Assembly (NCBI GenBank): GCA_903970455.1
Contig: CAJCIW010000136.1
Coordinates: forward strand, 1-5,454
Length of the DNA: 5,454 nucleotides
Source of the DNA: Verrucomicrobiota bacterium
GTDB taxonomy: Bacteria; Chlamydiota; Chlamydiia; Chlamydiales; Rhabdochlamydiaceae
Reading direction: 5' to 3'
Position 1 is the first letter of the stretch. Every line of letters begins with the position of its first letter. Below are positions 1 to 5,290 of the stretch, piece by piece. Position numbers and translations under genes: made by a program. Under the pieces are notes generated by a model, which made no database searches, was not told the DNA's origin, and saw only the letters and a program-made list of their open reading frames with translations.

Positions 1-12
1 GTTTTCTTTAAA

Positions 13-300
13 TTAAACATCGACGATCATCTCCCAGTTTAGAATGTTATGCTCACCCGGCTGAATCGTCCCATGAAAACTAACGGCTTTAAAGGGGCAT
101 CCAAACTCCGCATCGGCAAGACTGATCAATTCGTTCAAAGAAATGACCATCTCATCAAAGGTGTCACACCAGTTGGAAGTGAAATGGTTCACGAGCAGGG
201 GAAATTTAAATGCCAGTGCCAACTGGGCATGGCTATGGAGCTCTTCGATGGACATCCCTCGAATGTGAAAAGCGATGTCTGCTGTGTGTTCAAATTCTTC
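13..300 (-). other. archease-like domain of the fusion protein (internally shortened)
   Basis: Residues 180-274. Both ends of the archease fold are recognisable: the N-terminal EHTAD strand and following helix, and the C-terminal KAVSFHG...W...VDV strands. About 30-40 residues seem to be missing between the LNEL helix (234-237) and FKAVSFHG (249-256). This is the part that normally carries two beta strands and a G-E-x-x-D...H stretch. The two acidic positions expected to hold the metal (Asp187, Asp273) remain. Whether it still activates RtcB cannot be told from sequence; no rtcB is in this window. Confidence 0.72.
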
Positions 301-837
301 GAAAGGAGAGATCAAAGGGCATGACCAAAGAGAAGTATATTCCAGATTGCCCATACTTTGGTAAAGATGGATGGCTTTCACAAAAAAGGGCAAAGGAGAA
401 AAGGCGAGCTTCCATTCTTCCTTATCGAAAGGCGGGCGTGCCACACTTATGTGCGGAAAAAAAGGTCTTTGGTTCAACGAATATCCGTGAGAAACAAGCC
501 ATTCGCCCAGTTTTTTTTGATAAACGTTCAACCCTTCTTTGGAATGAAGCCAATCGGTCGTTAAAGCGGCGACACGACTTCTTTCCGGCGGGAGAAAAAT
601 CACTTCTTTTGCAATCCCGGCAGGTCCAATCAGAAAAGAAGGAAGAGGAGCGGAGGACAACAATGTTTTAAGTTTGGAAAAAGAATCGTGCCCTAAAAAG
701 GCCAAGGTCAAGTGGCGCACCTCTTCTGGGATCATTCTGGCAGGGGGATATTCTTTCGGCCATGGCGCTTCTGTTTGGGCTCCAAAGAAAAGCCGCCTTG
801 AATCTTCTTCTTCATGCTTCCGATTTGTGCTCATCAT
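13..837 (-). CDS. ThpR/LigT-like RNA 2',3'-cyclic phosphodiesterase fused to an archease-like domain
   Basis: The protein has 274 residues. Residues about 14-175 form a complete 2H phosphoesterase of the ThpR/LigT family. It opens with RLFFGAQ (15-21), has the first catalytic motif HLTL (42-45, followed by AFLG) and the second, HISV (129-132, within PHISVARPP), and ends in a typical LYQS...Y..L strand. Family members open or form 2',3'-cyclic phosphate or 2'-5' bonds at RNA ends. Residues about 180-274 resemble archease, the cofactor that promotes guanylylation of RNA ligase RtcB: EHTAD (183-187), a helix with IEEL..HAQLAL (197-207), a LNEL helix (234-237), then FKAVSFHG (249-256) and a terminal W-E-M-I-V-D-V. 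The motif Asp187 and penultimate Asp273 match the acidic metal-site positions of archease. The archease part is about 95 residues against a usual 135-145, short in the middle. The ATG at 837 lies 4 nt after the upstream stop and has no clear Shine-Dalgarno, so translational coupling is likely; the ATG at 834 is equally possible. The 2H assignment is firm and the archease assignment good. Confidence 0.85.
   Translation of the reverse strand: MMSTNRKHEEEDSRRLFFGAQTEAPWPKEYPPARMIPEEVRHLTLAFLGHDSFSKLKTLLSSAPLPSFLIGPAGIAKEVIFLPPERSRVAALTTDWLHSKEGLNVYQKKLGEWLVSHGYSLNQRPFFPHISVARPPFDKEEWKLAFSPLPFFVKAIHLYQSMGNLEYTSLWSCPLISPFEEFEHTADIAFHIRGMSIEELHSHAQLALAFKFPLLVNHFTSNWCDTFDEMVISLNELISLADAEFGCPFKAVSFHGTIQPGEHNILNWEMIVDV
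304..837 (-). other. 2H phosphoesterase (ThpR/LigT) domain of the fusion protein
   Basis: Residues 1-178. Two H-x-T/S-x motifs sit 87 residues apart (His42 and His129), as in single-domain ThpR/LigT proteins of about 175-190 residues, so this half is full length and probably active. The second motif has Ser131 in place of the commoner Thr, which is tolerated in the 2H superfamily. Confidence 0.88.
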
Positions 838-841
838 TGCA

Positions 842-2068
842 TCAAGGACGGATAGAGATCATGCCTTCTGTCCCATAGGGGGCCATGATATCTGCTTCGC
901 CCTGGAACTCCAAACTGTTTTTTGCGGAAATCTCGATCACTCCCCCGTTTCCTGAATTTTCTCCGCCGCATGCGCTGACAGCGCCATGAAAACACGCCGC
1001 TTCTTCAGAACGAATGAGCACATTTCCCCCGCCGCCTTCCTCAATGGCATCAGCCATAATGGAGGTTCCTTCATCAATGAAAACCCATTTTGACTCGATA
1101 ACACCTGGATATGTTTTGTCCCTCGAAGTGCCGATCGAAATGTTGCCGCCTCCCTTGTTCCCGGAAGCATCGATGGTGGAATTTTCGAATACAAATACCT
1201 GTTCCCCTAAAATGTGAATATTTCCGCCGCTTCCTTCCAGATTTTCTGAGGAGACTGCTCCTGTAATGACCGTACTGCCTTTTTCCGTCGTGAGGAAAGT
1301 TTCAGCGGAATGGTCTTTAATTCCGAGATTACCAAGCAATCCCGAGTGGCGGATCCCAATCCCGTAAACATTCCCATCCGCTTTCAATTCTATTCTGTTA
1401 CCAGTGATCACTCCCGAATTATCAATTCCTGTCTCTTCGTTTTCTGATTTTACAGATGAGGGAAAAACACCGATTTTATGCCCATTGGATGGATGCAGCA
1501 CAAGATCTTGCCCCGCAGCGACGGCGACAGTTCCCCGCGGCGCATCGATCACGCCATTATTGAGGATTTGATAACCCAATAGATAGACGTTGTTTTCCCA
1601 AGCTTTGATCCGACCATGATTGATCACCGAAGTTTTTGCGCCGCCTTGCATGAAGATATCCTGTTCCCCATCGAAAAGGGGGCAAGGGCAAGTGGGTAAA
1701 GCAGAAGCTAAAAACCCATACGAGTCGACATATCCATTTTCCCCGATCAATACCCCATGAGGGCTTACCAGAAAAATACTGCCATTGGACTTTATGGTTC
1801 CCAAGATTTCACTTTCTTTGTTCCCAATCACCTCCATGATCGCGAGCGATTGAGATGAAGGCTGGGAGAAAATGGCGGTCTCATTTTCGGAAATGGAAAA
1901 ATCTTCCCAAAAAATAAAAGCCGCTTCGCTCAGTGTGATCATGCAAGTGGTCTCATTGATATTCTCAATCGAAGCAGTTCCTTGAGCAACGGTGGGATTT
2001 TTCAGGTTCCCCTGGATATGGAAATGAAGAGCGAAGCTGCAAATCAATAAACTTAAAGTTTTTTTCAT
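842..2068 (-). CDS. Exported protein with filamentous-haemagglutinin (TPS) N-terminal domain and short beta-helix
   Basis: The protein has 408 residues. Residues 1-20 are a signal peptide (MKK, hydrophobic core, cleavage near IQG-N). Residues about 21-140 are a haemagglutination-activity/TPS domain: NPTVAQGTASI (24-34), a W-E-D-F-S-I-S-E-N-E segment (54-63), FSQPSS (67-72), an I-L-G-T-I-K-S-N-G run (88-96) and SPHGVLIG (102-109). In known systems this domain directs a TpsA exoprotein through its outer-membrane TpsB partner. The rest is glycine-rich beta-helix with GGN[I/V] turns near 281, 307, 347 and GNGG near 373. The protein stops just after an A-P-Y-G-T-E-G-M-I-S-I-R-P segment, which aligns with the GT.GTLLLDP motif after which related proteins continue with long tails. 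It may therefore be a naturally short exoprotein or a truncated remnant. No TpsB gene is visible. A GAAGGAAG stretch lies about 12 nt upstream of the start, inside the end of the preceding gene. Second gene of a three-gene unit. Adhesion is a guess from the family. Confidence 0.85.
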   Translation of the reverse strand: MKKTLSLLICSFALHFHIQGNLKNPTVAQGTASIENINETTCMITLSEAAFIFWEDFSISENETAIFSQPSSQSLAIMEVIGNKESEILGTIKSNGSIFLVSPHGVLIGENGYVDSYGFLASALPTCPCPLFDGEQDIFMQGGAKTSVINHGRIKAWENNVYLLGYQILNNGVIDAPRGTVAVAAGQDLVLHPSNGHKIGVFPSSVKSENEETGIDNSGVITGNRIELKADGNVYGIGIRHSGLLGNLGIKDHSAETFLTTEKGSTVITGAVSSENLEGSGGNIHILGEQVFVFENSTIDASGNKGGGNISIGTSRDKTYPGVIESKWVFIDEGTSIMADAIEEGGGGNVLIRSEEAACFHGAVSACGGENSGNGGVIEISAKNSLEFQGEADIMAPYGTEGMISIRP

Positions 2069-2073
2069 ATTTT

Positions 2074-2319
2074 TTAGTAACTTCCTTCATCATCGTTTTC
2101 GGTTTCGGGAACATTTTCTTGATCCGCTTCCCCATTAGGTTTTCCGTTTTGCTCATCGTCTCGGGACGTATCCGTTTCTGGCATCTCCCCCTCATCTCCT
2201 GAAGGAAAAGGGAAATCCTTTCCTGCCATTAAACTCCTATCCGACTCGCTGTACCCGTCGGCGTTAAGCATAGCAGAATAAACGAAGATTCCTAAAACTC
2301 CAATCGCGATTTTTTTCAT
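2074..2319 (-). CDS. Small acidic exported protein, function unknown
   Basis: The protein has 81 residues and no family that I recognise. Residues 1-20 form a good signal peptide: MKK, a hydrophobic core, and a signal peptidase I site after SAMLNA (cleavage 20/21). The remaining 61 residues hold 20 Asp/Glu against 4 Lys/Arg, no cysteine, and many Gly, Asn, Pro and Ser, so the mature chain is probably disordered, strongly negative, and located in the periplasm or outside the cell. It is first in a minus-strand unit: its stop lies 5 nt before the start of the TPS-domain gene, and its 3' end carries that gene's purine-rich ribosome-binding stretch. This coupling suggests a helper or co-exported partner of the TPS protein, but that is inference. 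Its own start at 2319 has only a weak GGATGAG upstream. The signal peptide plus operon position make it a real gene despite its size. Confidence 0.7.
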   Translation of the reverse strand: MKKIAIGVLGIFVYSAMLNADGYSESDRSLMAGKDFPFPSGDEGEMPETDTSRDDEQNGKPNGEADQENVPETENDDEGSY

Positions 2320-2359
2320 AACTCATCCAGCGGTTCAGTCGTATTCCTTTCTGTAGATC

Positions 2360-2375
2360 TTGCAAAATTTGGCAA
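2360..2375. promoter_or_regulatory. Near-perfect 16-bp palindrome in the divergent intergenic region; candidate operator
   Basis: TTGCAAAATTTGGCAA pairs with its own reverse complement at 7 of 8 positions (only 2364/2371 mismatch), around an AAATTT centre. It sits in the 90-bp gap between divergent genes, just upstream of a possible plus-strand -10 element, where a dimeric regulator could act on both directions. No regulator gene is in the window, so the protein that would bind is unknown. Confidence 0.4.
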
Positions 2376-2376
2376 A

Positions 2377-2385
2377 TGAGATAAA
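2377..2385 (+). promoter_or_regulatory. Possible extended -10 promoter for the epimerase/VKOR pair
   Basis: TGAGATAAA reads as an extended -10 (TGn then GATAAA, 4 of 6 against TATAAT). No good -35 stands 17 bp upstream. It would give a leader of fewer than 20 nt before the start codon at 2410. I could not pick a convincing promoter for the opposite direction. Confidence 0.25.
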
Positions 2386-2395
2386 GTGAATTTTT

Positions 2396-2402
2396 GAAGG
2401 AG
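2396..2402 (+). promoter_or_regulatory. Strong Shine-Dalgarno of the epimerase gene
   Basis: GAAGGAG lies 7 nt before the ATG at 2410, near-ideal in sequence and spacing. It fixes the start of the SDR protein and is the strongest ribosome-binding site in the window. Confidence 0.85.
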
Positions 2403-2409
2403 AAAAAAT

Positions 2410-3489
2410 ATGGGTGATGGGAAAGAGGTGATTTTAATTACTGGGGCAAGCGGCAGAATTGGATTTAAATCCGCTGAATTTTTTTCAAAAGAGTATCAGA
2501 TTGTCGGGTTCGATATTTTTTTAGCCGGCCATCTGCCCAATGCCGAATTCATCATTGTCGACTTGGCAACCGATGAAAGCGTAAAAAAAGGGTTGGACCA
2601 GGTACGAAACAATTATGGAAGCAAAATTGCCTCCGTTATCCATCTTGCTGCCTATTACAGTTTTACTACCCAACACAGTCATCTCTACGACAAAATCACT
2701 GTTCAAGGAACTGAACGGATGCTGAAAGGGCTTCAGCAATTTGAAGTCGATCAATTCATTTTTTCTTCCACGATGTTCGTCCATAAGCCTACACGGCCAG
2801 GTGTCAAAATCAACGAGGATAGCCCCATCGATCCTCGATGGGATTATCCCCTTTCCAAAGTCAAAACCGAGGCGCTCATCCATAAAGAAAGGGGGAAGAT
2901 CCCCACGGTGAACCTGCGGATTGCTGGCGTTTATGATGACCGGTGCCATTCCATCCCTCTTTCCAATCAAATGCAACGCATCATCGAAAACCAATTCGAG
3001 TCCCATCTCTTCGCTGGAGATGTCACTCATGGATCCTCTTTTGTCCACATGGATGATCTTATCAACGCCCTGGCCCTCTGTGTGCAAAAGCGAAAGACAC
3101 TGCCTTCGGAACTCAATCTTTTGATCGGCGAGGAGACGACATTCAGTTACGATCAGATCCAACGGATGATGGAAAGGGAAATCCATGGAAAAGAATGGAA
3201 GACGTGGCGGATCCCCAAACCGATTGCCAAAATAGGCGCCTATATTTTGACCCATTTGCCTTATGGGAAACCGAGTTTTATTCAACCTTGGATGATCGAC
3301 ATCGCCGATGATCATTATGAACTCGATATCACACGCGCGAAAAAAATTCTCGGATGGCAGCCCAAATACCGCGTCGATCAAGTGATTCCTAAATGGGTGG
3401 ACGAAATCAAAACCGACCCAGTCGAGTGGTACGATGAAAACAAACTAAAGGCGCCTCGCGGTCTTGAGCGAATGGTAAAACATGAATAA
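2410..3489 (+). CDS. NAD-dependent epimerase/dehydratase, extended SDR family
   Basis: The protein has 359 residues and is cytosolic. An N-terminal Rossmann fold carries the nucleotide motif TGASGRIG (11-18, the TGxxGxxG of extended SDRs), an acidic end of the second strand (GFDIF, 33-37) and IIVDLAT (48-54), which suggests NAD(H) binding. HLAA (78-81) and FSST (118-121) are the fourth- and fifth-strand motifs. The catalytic pair is YPLSK (Tyr146, Lys150), so the active site is complete. FVHMDDL (211-217) and ARKILGWQPKY-like residues near 309-320 are typical of the C-terminal substrate domain of nucleotide-sugar epimerases. The C-terminal tail (about 335-359) is somewhat longer than in GalE-type enzymes. 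The substrate cannot be read from sequence; the family includes sugar epimerases, dehydratases and oxidoreductases. It overlaps the next gene by 8 nt, implying one transcript and coupled translation with the SPW/VKOR membrane protein, so it may act on something linked to membrane redox rather than on surface sugars. Confidence 0.9.
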   Translation: MGDGKEVILITGASGRIGFKSAEFFSKEYQIVGFDIFLAGHLPNAEFIIVDLATDESVKKGLDQVRNNYGSKIASVIHLAAYYSFTTQHSHLYDKITVQGTERMLKGLQQFEVDQFIFSSTMFVHKPTRPGVKINEDSPIDPRWDYPLSKVKTEALIHKERGKIPTVNLRIAGVYDDRCHSIPLSNQMQRIIENQFESHLFAGDVTHGSSFVHMDDLINALALCVQKRKTLPSELNLLIGEETTFSYDQIQRMMEREIHGKEWKTWRIPKPIAKIGAYILTHLPYGKPSFIQPWMIDIADDHYELDITRAKKILGWQPKYRVDQVIPKWVDEIKTDPVEWYDENKLKAPRGLERMVKHE

Positions 3490-4741
3490 AAACCGGATTG
3501 CTCTCCTCTCTATTGCATTAGGATTTTGGTTAATCGCACTCCCTTTAACCCTTGGATATCGGTGCCCTCTCATTGAAGGGAGTGATCTGGTTTCTGGCCT
3601 TCTGTTGATTGCCTTTAGTTTGCTTTGTTTATCGTCTAAACGCGCGTGGCCAGGATGGGTGATCGGACTCGTCGGCGTTTGGTTGCAAATCGCCCCCCTT
3701 CTATTTTGGGCGCCTCTTGCATTGATGTACATCAACGATACCGTGATTGGAGCTCTTGCCATCGTGTTTTCGTTTCAGCTCGCCAAAACAGATTCCGATA
3801 CAAGGGGCAGCAGCTGTCCAAAAGGGTGGTCGTATAATCCCTCAGGCTGGGAGCATCGGATCCCAACGGTGGCGCTCGCTATGCTCTGTTGGTTTTTTTC
3901 TAGGTACATGGCCTGTTTTCAATTGGGTTATATCGATCACATTTGGGATCCTTTTTTTCCCAATGGCACGCTCCAAGTGATCACCTCGAACATCTCTAAA
4001 AGCTTCCCTGTCTCCGATGCCGGCCTTGGCGCCATTTGCTATACCCTGGAGTTTCTTTTAGGCTGGCAGGGGAGTTCCCGCCGTTGGTACAGGATGCCAT
4101 GGCTGGTTTTTGTTTTTGCCTTTTTGGTGATCCCTGTCGGCATCGTCAGCATCACGCTGATCATCTTGCAACCCGTTGTCGTCGGCGCATGGTGCTCCTG
4201 GTGTCTGGCGACGGCAGCTGCCATGCTTCTGATGATTCTCCTCACAGCAGGGGAGTTGGTAGCAGTTCTGCAGTTGTTGAAAGAAACCCGGCAAAAAGGA
4301 GGGTCCCTGTCGCAGGTGTTCTGGAAGGGAGTGGGAAGCCCGCTTCCTAAAGTTGCGCCTGCAGCTCCGCGGAAGGCTTTAAAATTTTCCATCGGCGCCA
4401 CGTTGCCTTGGAATCTTGCCCTTTCTATTTTTCTCGGAATCTGGTTGATGGCCAGCCCTGCTGTGCTGCAGCTTAACAAAAATCTTGCCGTCGGAAATTT
4501 TATTCTTGGCCCGATGATCGTGGCGTTCTCCGTCATTGCATGCGCAGAAGCTTTTCGCAGTATCCGCTACTTGAATGTGTTGTTCGGCCTTGCTCTTATT
4601 TTGCTCCCTTGGATCGTGACGGGCTCCCGCTTGGGAGGTGTCTTAAATGATGTATCAATGGGTATTTTGATCGTTGCCCTTGCATTTCGCAGAGGCCCCG
4701 TTTGGGAGCGTTACGGGGCTTGGGAAAGGCTAATCAAATAA
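3482..4741 (+). CDS. SPW-repeat / VKOR-like / SPW-repeat integral membrane protein
   Basis: The protein has 419 residues and about 12 predicted membrane segments (near 5-25, 36-51, 58-79, 86-100, 127-147, 181-195, 207-231, 236-262, 309-328, 337-356, 363-379, 387-402). Residues 1-100 and 308-402 are SPW-type repeats: paired helices with G-x-W-L-I-x-[A/S]-P motifs (GFWLIALP, GVWLQIAP, GIWLMASP). Between them, residues about 127-265 form a vitamin K epoxide reductase-like domain with WDPFFPNGT (155-163), VITSNIS (166-172), a PVSDAGLGA stretch (176-184) and the redox motif CSWC (Cys238, Cys241). VKOR homologues pass disulfide electrons between a thiol-oxidoreductase and a quinone. The usual pair of periplasmic loop cysteines is not visible; Cys145 is the only cysteine close by. 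This matches a VKOR subfamily that I recall with the same VSDAGLGA signature, so it may act on a different partner. The start overlaps the epimerase end by 8 nt with no clear Shine-Dalgarno. A hairpin follows the stop at once. Family assignment is firm, reaction uncertain. Confidence 0.87.
   Translation: MNKNRIALLSIALGFWLIALPLTLGYRCPLIEGSDLVSGLLLIAFSLLCLSSKRAWPGWVIGLVGVWLQIAPLLFWAPLALMYINDTVIGALAIVFSFQLAKTDSDTRGSSCPKGWSYNPSGWEHRIPTVALAMLCWFFSRYMACFQLGYIDHIWDPFFPNGTLQVITSNISKSFPVSDAGLGAICYTLEFLLGWQGSSRRWYRMPWLVFVFAFLVIPVGIVSITLIILQPVVVGAWCSWCLATAAAMLLMILLTAGELVAVLQLLKETRQKGGSLSQVFWKGVGSPLPKVAPAAPRKALKFSIGATLPWNLALSIFLGIWLMASPAVLQLNKNLAVGNFILGPMIVAFSVIACAEAFRSIRYLNVLFGLALILLPWIVTGSRLGGVLNDVSMGILIVALAFRRGPVWERYGAWERLIK
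3869..4276 (+). other. VKOR-like redox domain with CSWC motif
   Basis: Residues about 130-265. CSWC is encoded at 4193-4204 at the start of a membrane helix, as the active-site CxxC is in VKOR proteins. In classical bacterial VKORs a loop C...C precedes the conserved Ser; here the equivalent stretch is N-G-T-L-Q-V-I-T-S, with Leu/Thr where a cysteine would stand and Ser169 kept. Confidence 0.75.
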
Positions 4742-4742
4742 A

Positions 4743-4775
4743 CGGCTCATCGAGCCGGGCTTGTTTTACATTTTT
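4743..4775. terminator. Bidirectional intrinsic terminator between convergent genes
   Basis: CGGCTC-ATC-GAGCCG is a perfect 6-bp GC-rich stem with a 3-nt loop (4743-4757), beginning 2 nt after the stop of the membrane-protein gene. On the plus strand it is followed, after GGGC, by TTGTTTTACATTTTT. Read on the minus strand it is followed directly by TTTATTTGATT, so it can also end the convergent small gene. The minus-strand tract is the better placed of the two. Confidence 0.6.
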
Positions 4776-4788
4776 GTTGAAAAAATGT
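4768..4788. repeat. A+T-rich inverted repeat next to the terminator
   Basis: ACATTTTT and AAAAATGT form a perfect 8-bp stem around a GTTGA loop. It directly follows the GC-rich hairpin and overlaps its T-rich tract. It may stabilise the 3' ends of both convergent transcripts or simply reflect the T-tract/A-tract pairing of a two-way terminator. Confidence 0.5.
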
Positions 4789-4796
4789 GGGAATTC

Positions 4797-5093
4797 TCAT
4801 TCCCTGTTCCTTTGGTCAGCCGCTTTGCTAGTGCCTGACACCTGTTCTGGCTGTACTGCTTCTTCTGATTTATCTGCATATTTTCCGGTTTTCGGTGCGT
4901 TCTTAATCGCCGTTTTATGACGAGGATTGGCTCCGGTCGCAGAGACTTCAGATGGGGAATCTTTTTTTGCCAATTCCTTGCAAGCATTGCTTCCACACGA
5001 TTGGTTAGCTGGATTCTCACTGGTTTGATTTGCGTATCCTGAAACTGTTCCGCACGCCAGGATTCCACAAATAAGGGATCTTAAACGAATCAT
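4797..5093 (-). CDS. Small cysteine-containing exported protein, function unknown
   Basis: The protein has 98 residues and no family that I recognise. The frame stays open far upstream (to 5390), but the ATG at 5093 is chosen because a GAGG Shine-Dalgarno precedes it by 5 nt and a signal peptide begins there: MIRLRS, a hydrophobic core, then either signal peptidase I cleavage after SGYA (21/22) or a less likely lipoprotein site at ILAC (Cys14, unusual Leu at -2). The upstream extension is rich in Lys and Phe and reads like translated A+T-rich intergenic DNA. The mature part holds a C-G-S-N-A-C pair (Cys33, Cys38) and then a hydrophilic, Lys/Glu/Ser/Ala-rich tail that is probably disordered. 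The cysteines could form a disulfide. It lies convergent to the VKOR-like gene, a tempting but unproven redox link. It ends at a shared terminator. Confidence 0.6.
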   Translation of the reverse strand: MIRLRSLICGILACGTVSGYANQTSENPANQSCGSNACKELAKKDSPSEVSATGANPRHKTAIKNAPKTGKYADKSEEAVQPEQVSGTSKAADQRNRE

Positions 5094-5098
5094 ATCAG

Positions 5099-5102
5099 CC
5101 TC
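5099..5102 (-). promoter_or_regulatory. Shine-Dalgarno that decides the start of the small exported protein
   Basis: GAGG (minus strand) lies 5 nt before the ATG at 5093. No comparable site is needed upstream, because the signal peptide begins exactly at this ATG. Confidence 0.55.
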
Positions 5103-5121
5103 GTTTTTCGGTTTTTCCCTT

Positions 5122-5149
5122 CTTATCGGTAAATAGCTTTTCTTTTCAA
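5122..5149 (-). promoter_or_regulatory. Possible promoter of the small exported-protein gene
   Basis: On the minus strand, TTGAAA (5144-5149, 5 of 6 against TTGACA) stands 16 bp from GATAAG (5122-5127, 4 of 6 against TATAAT). It would start a transcript with a leader of roughly 20-25 nt before the ATG at 5093. A+T-rich surroundings make chance matches common. Confidence 0.3.
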
Positions 5150-5226
5150 CTCCCCTTCGACTCTTTTTTGTCAGGAAAATGATGTAAAATTTATTTTGAA
5201 ATGAAGCAGATGGAACCTTTTTTCTC

Positions 5227-5250
5227 TTGGGAAAATCAAATTTTTCCCAA
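5227..5250. repeat. Perfect 9-bp inverted repeat
   Basis: TTGGGAAAA and TTTTCCCAA pair perfectly around a 6-nt loop (TCAAAT). On the plus strand no T-tract follows; on the minus strand AGAGAAAAAAGG follows. It therefore does not look like a terminator in either direction. It lies about 135 bp upstream of the small exported-protein gene. Confidence 0.6.
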
Positions 5251-5290
5251 ATGTGTTTGCGGAAAATCCCGAGGTTTATGTATGGTGTTA

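Noticed and set aside
210..671. A 153-aa open frame on the plus strand
   Set aside because: It is antisense to the phosphoesterase-archease gene, whose catalytic motifs are intact; the composition is Lys/Arg-rich and without a domain.
2521..3381. A 286-aa open frame on the minus strand
   Set aside because: It lies wholly antisense to the epimerase gene, has no domain that I recognise, and the plus-strand frame has complete SDR motifs with an ideal ribosome-binding site.
4039..4536. A 165-aa open frame on the minus strand
   Set aside because: It is antisense to the VKOR-like domain, Arg/Thr/Pro-rich as expected of a shadow frame, with no motif.
3482..4741. Membrane protein considered as two separate genes with a VKOR gene in the middle
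   Set aside because: The frame is continuous from 3482 to 4741, and the SPW-VKOR-SPW order makes sense as one polypeptide.
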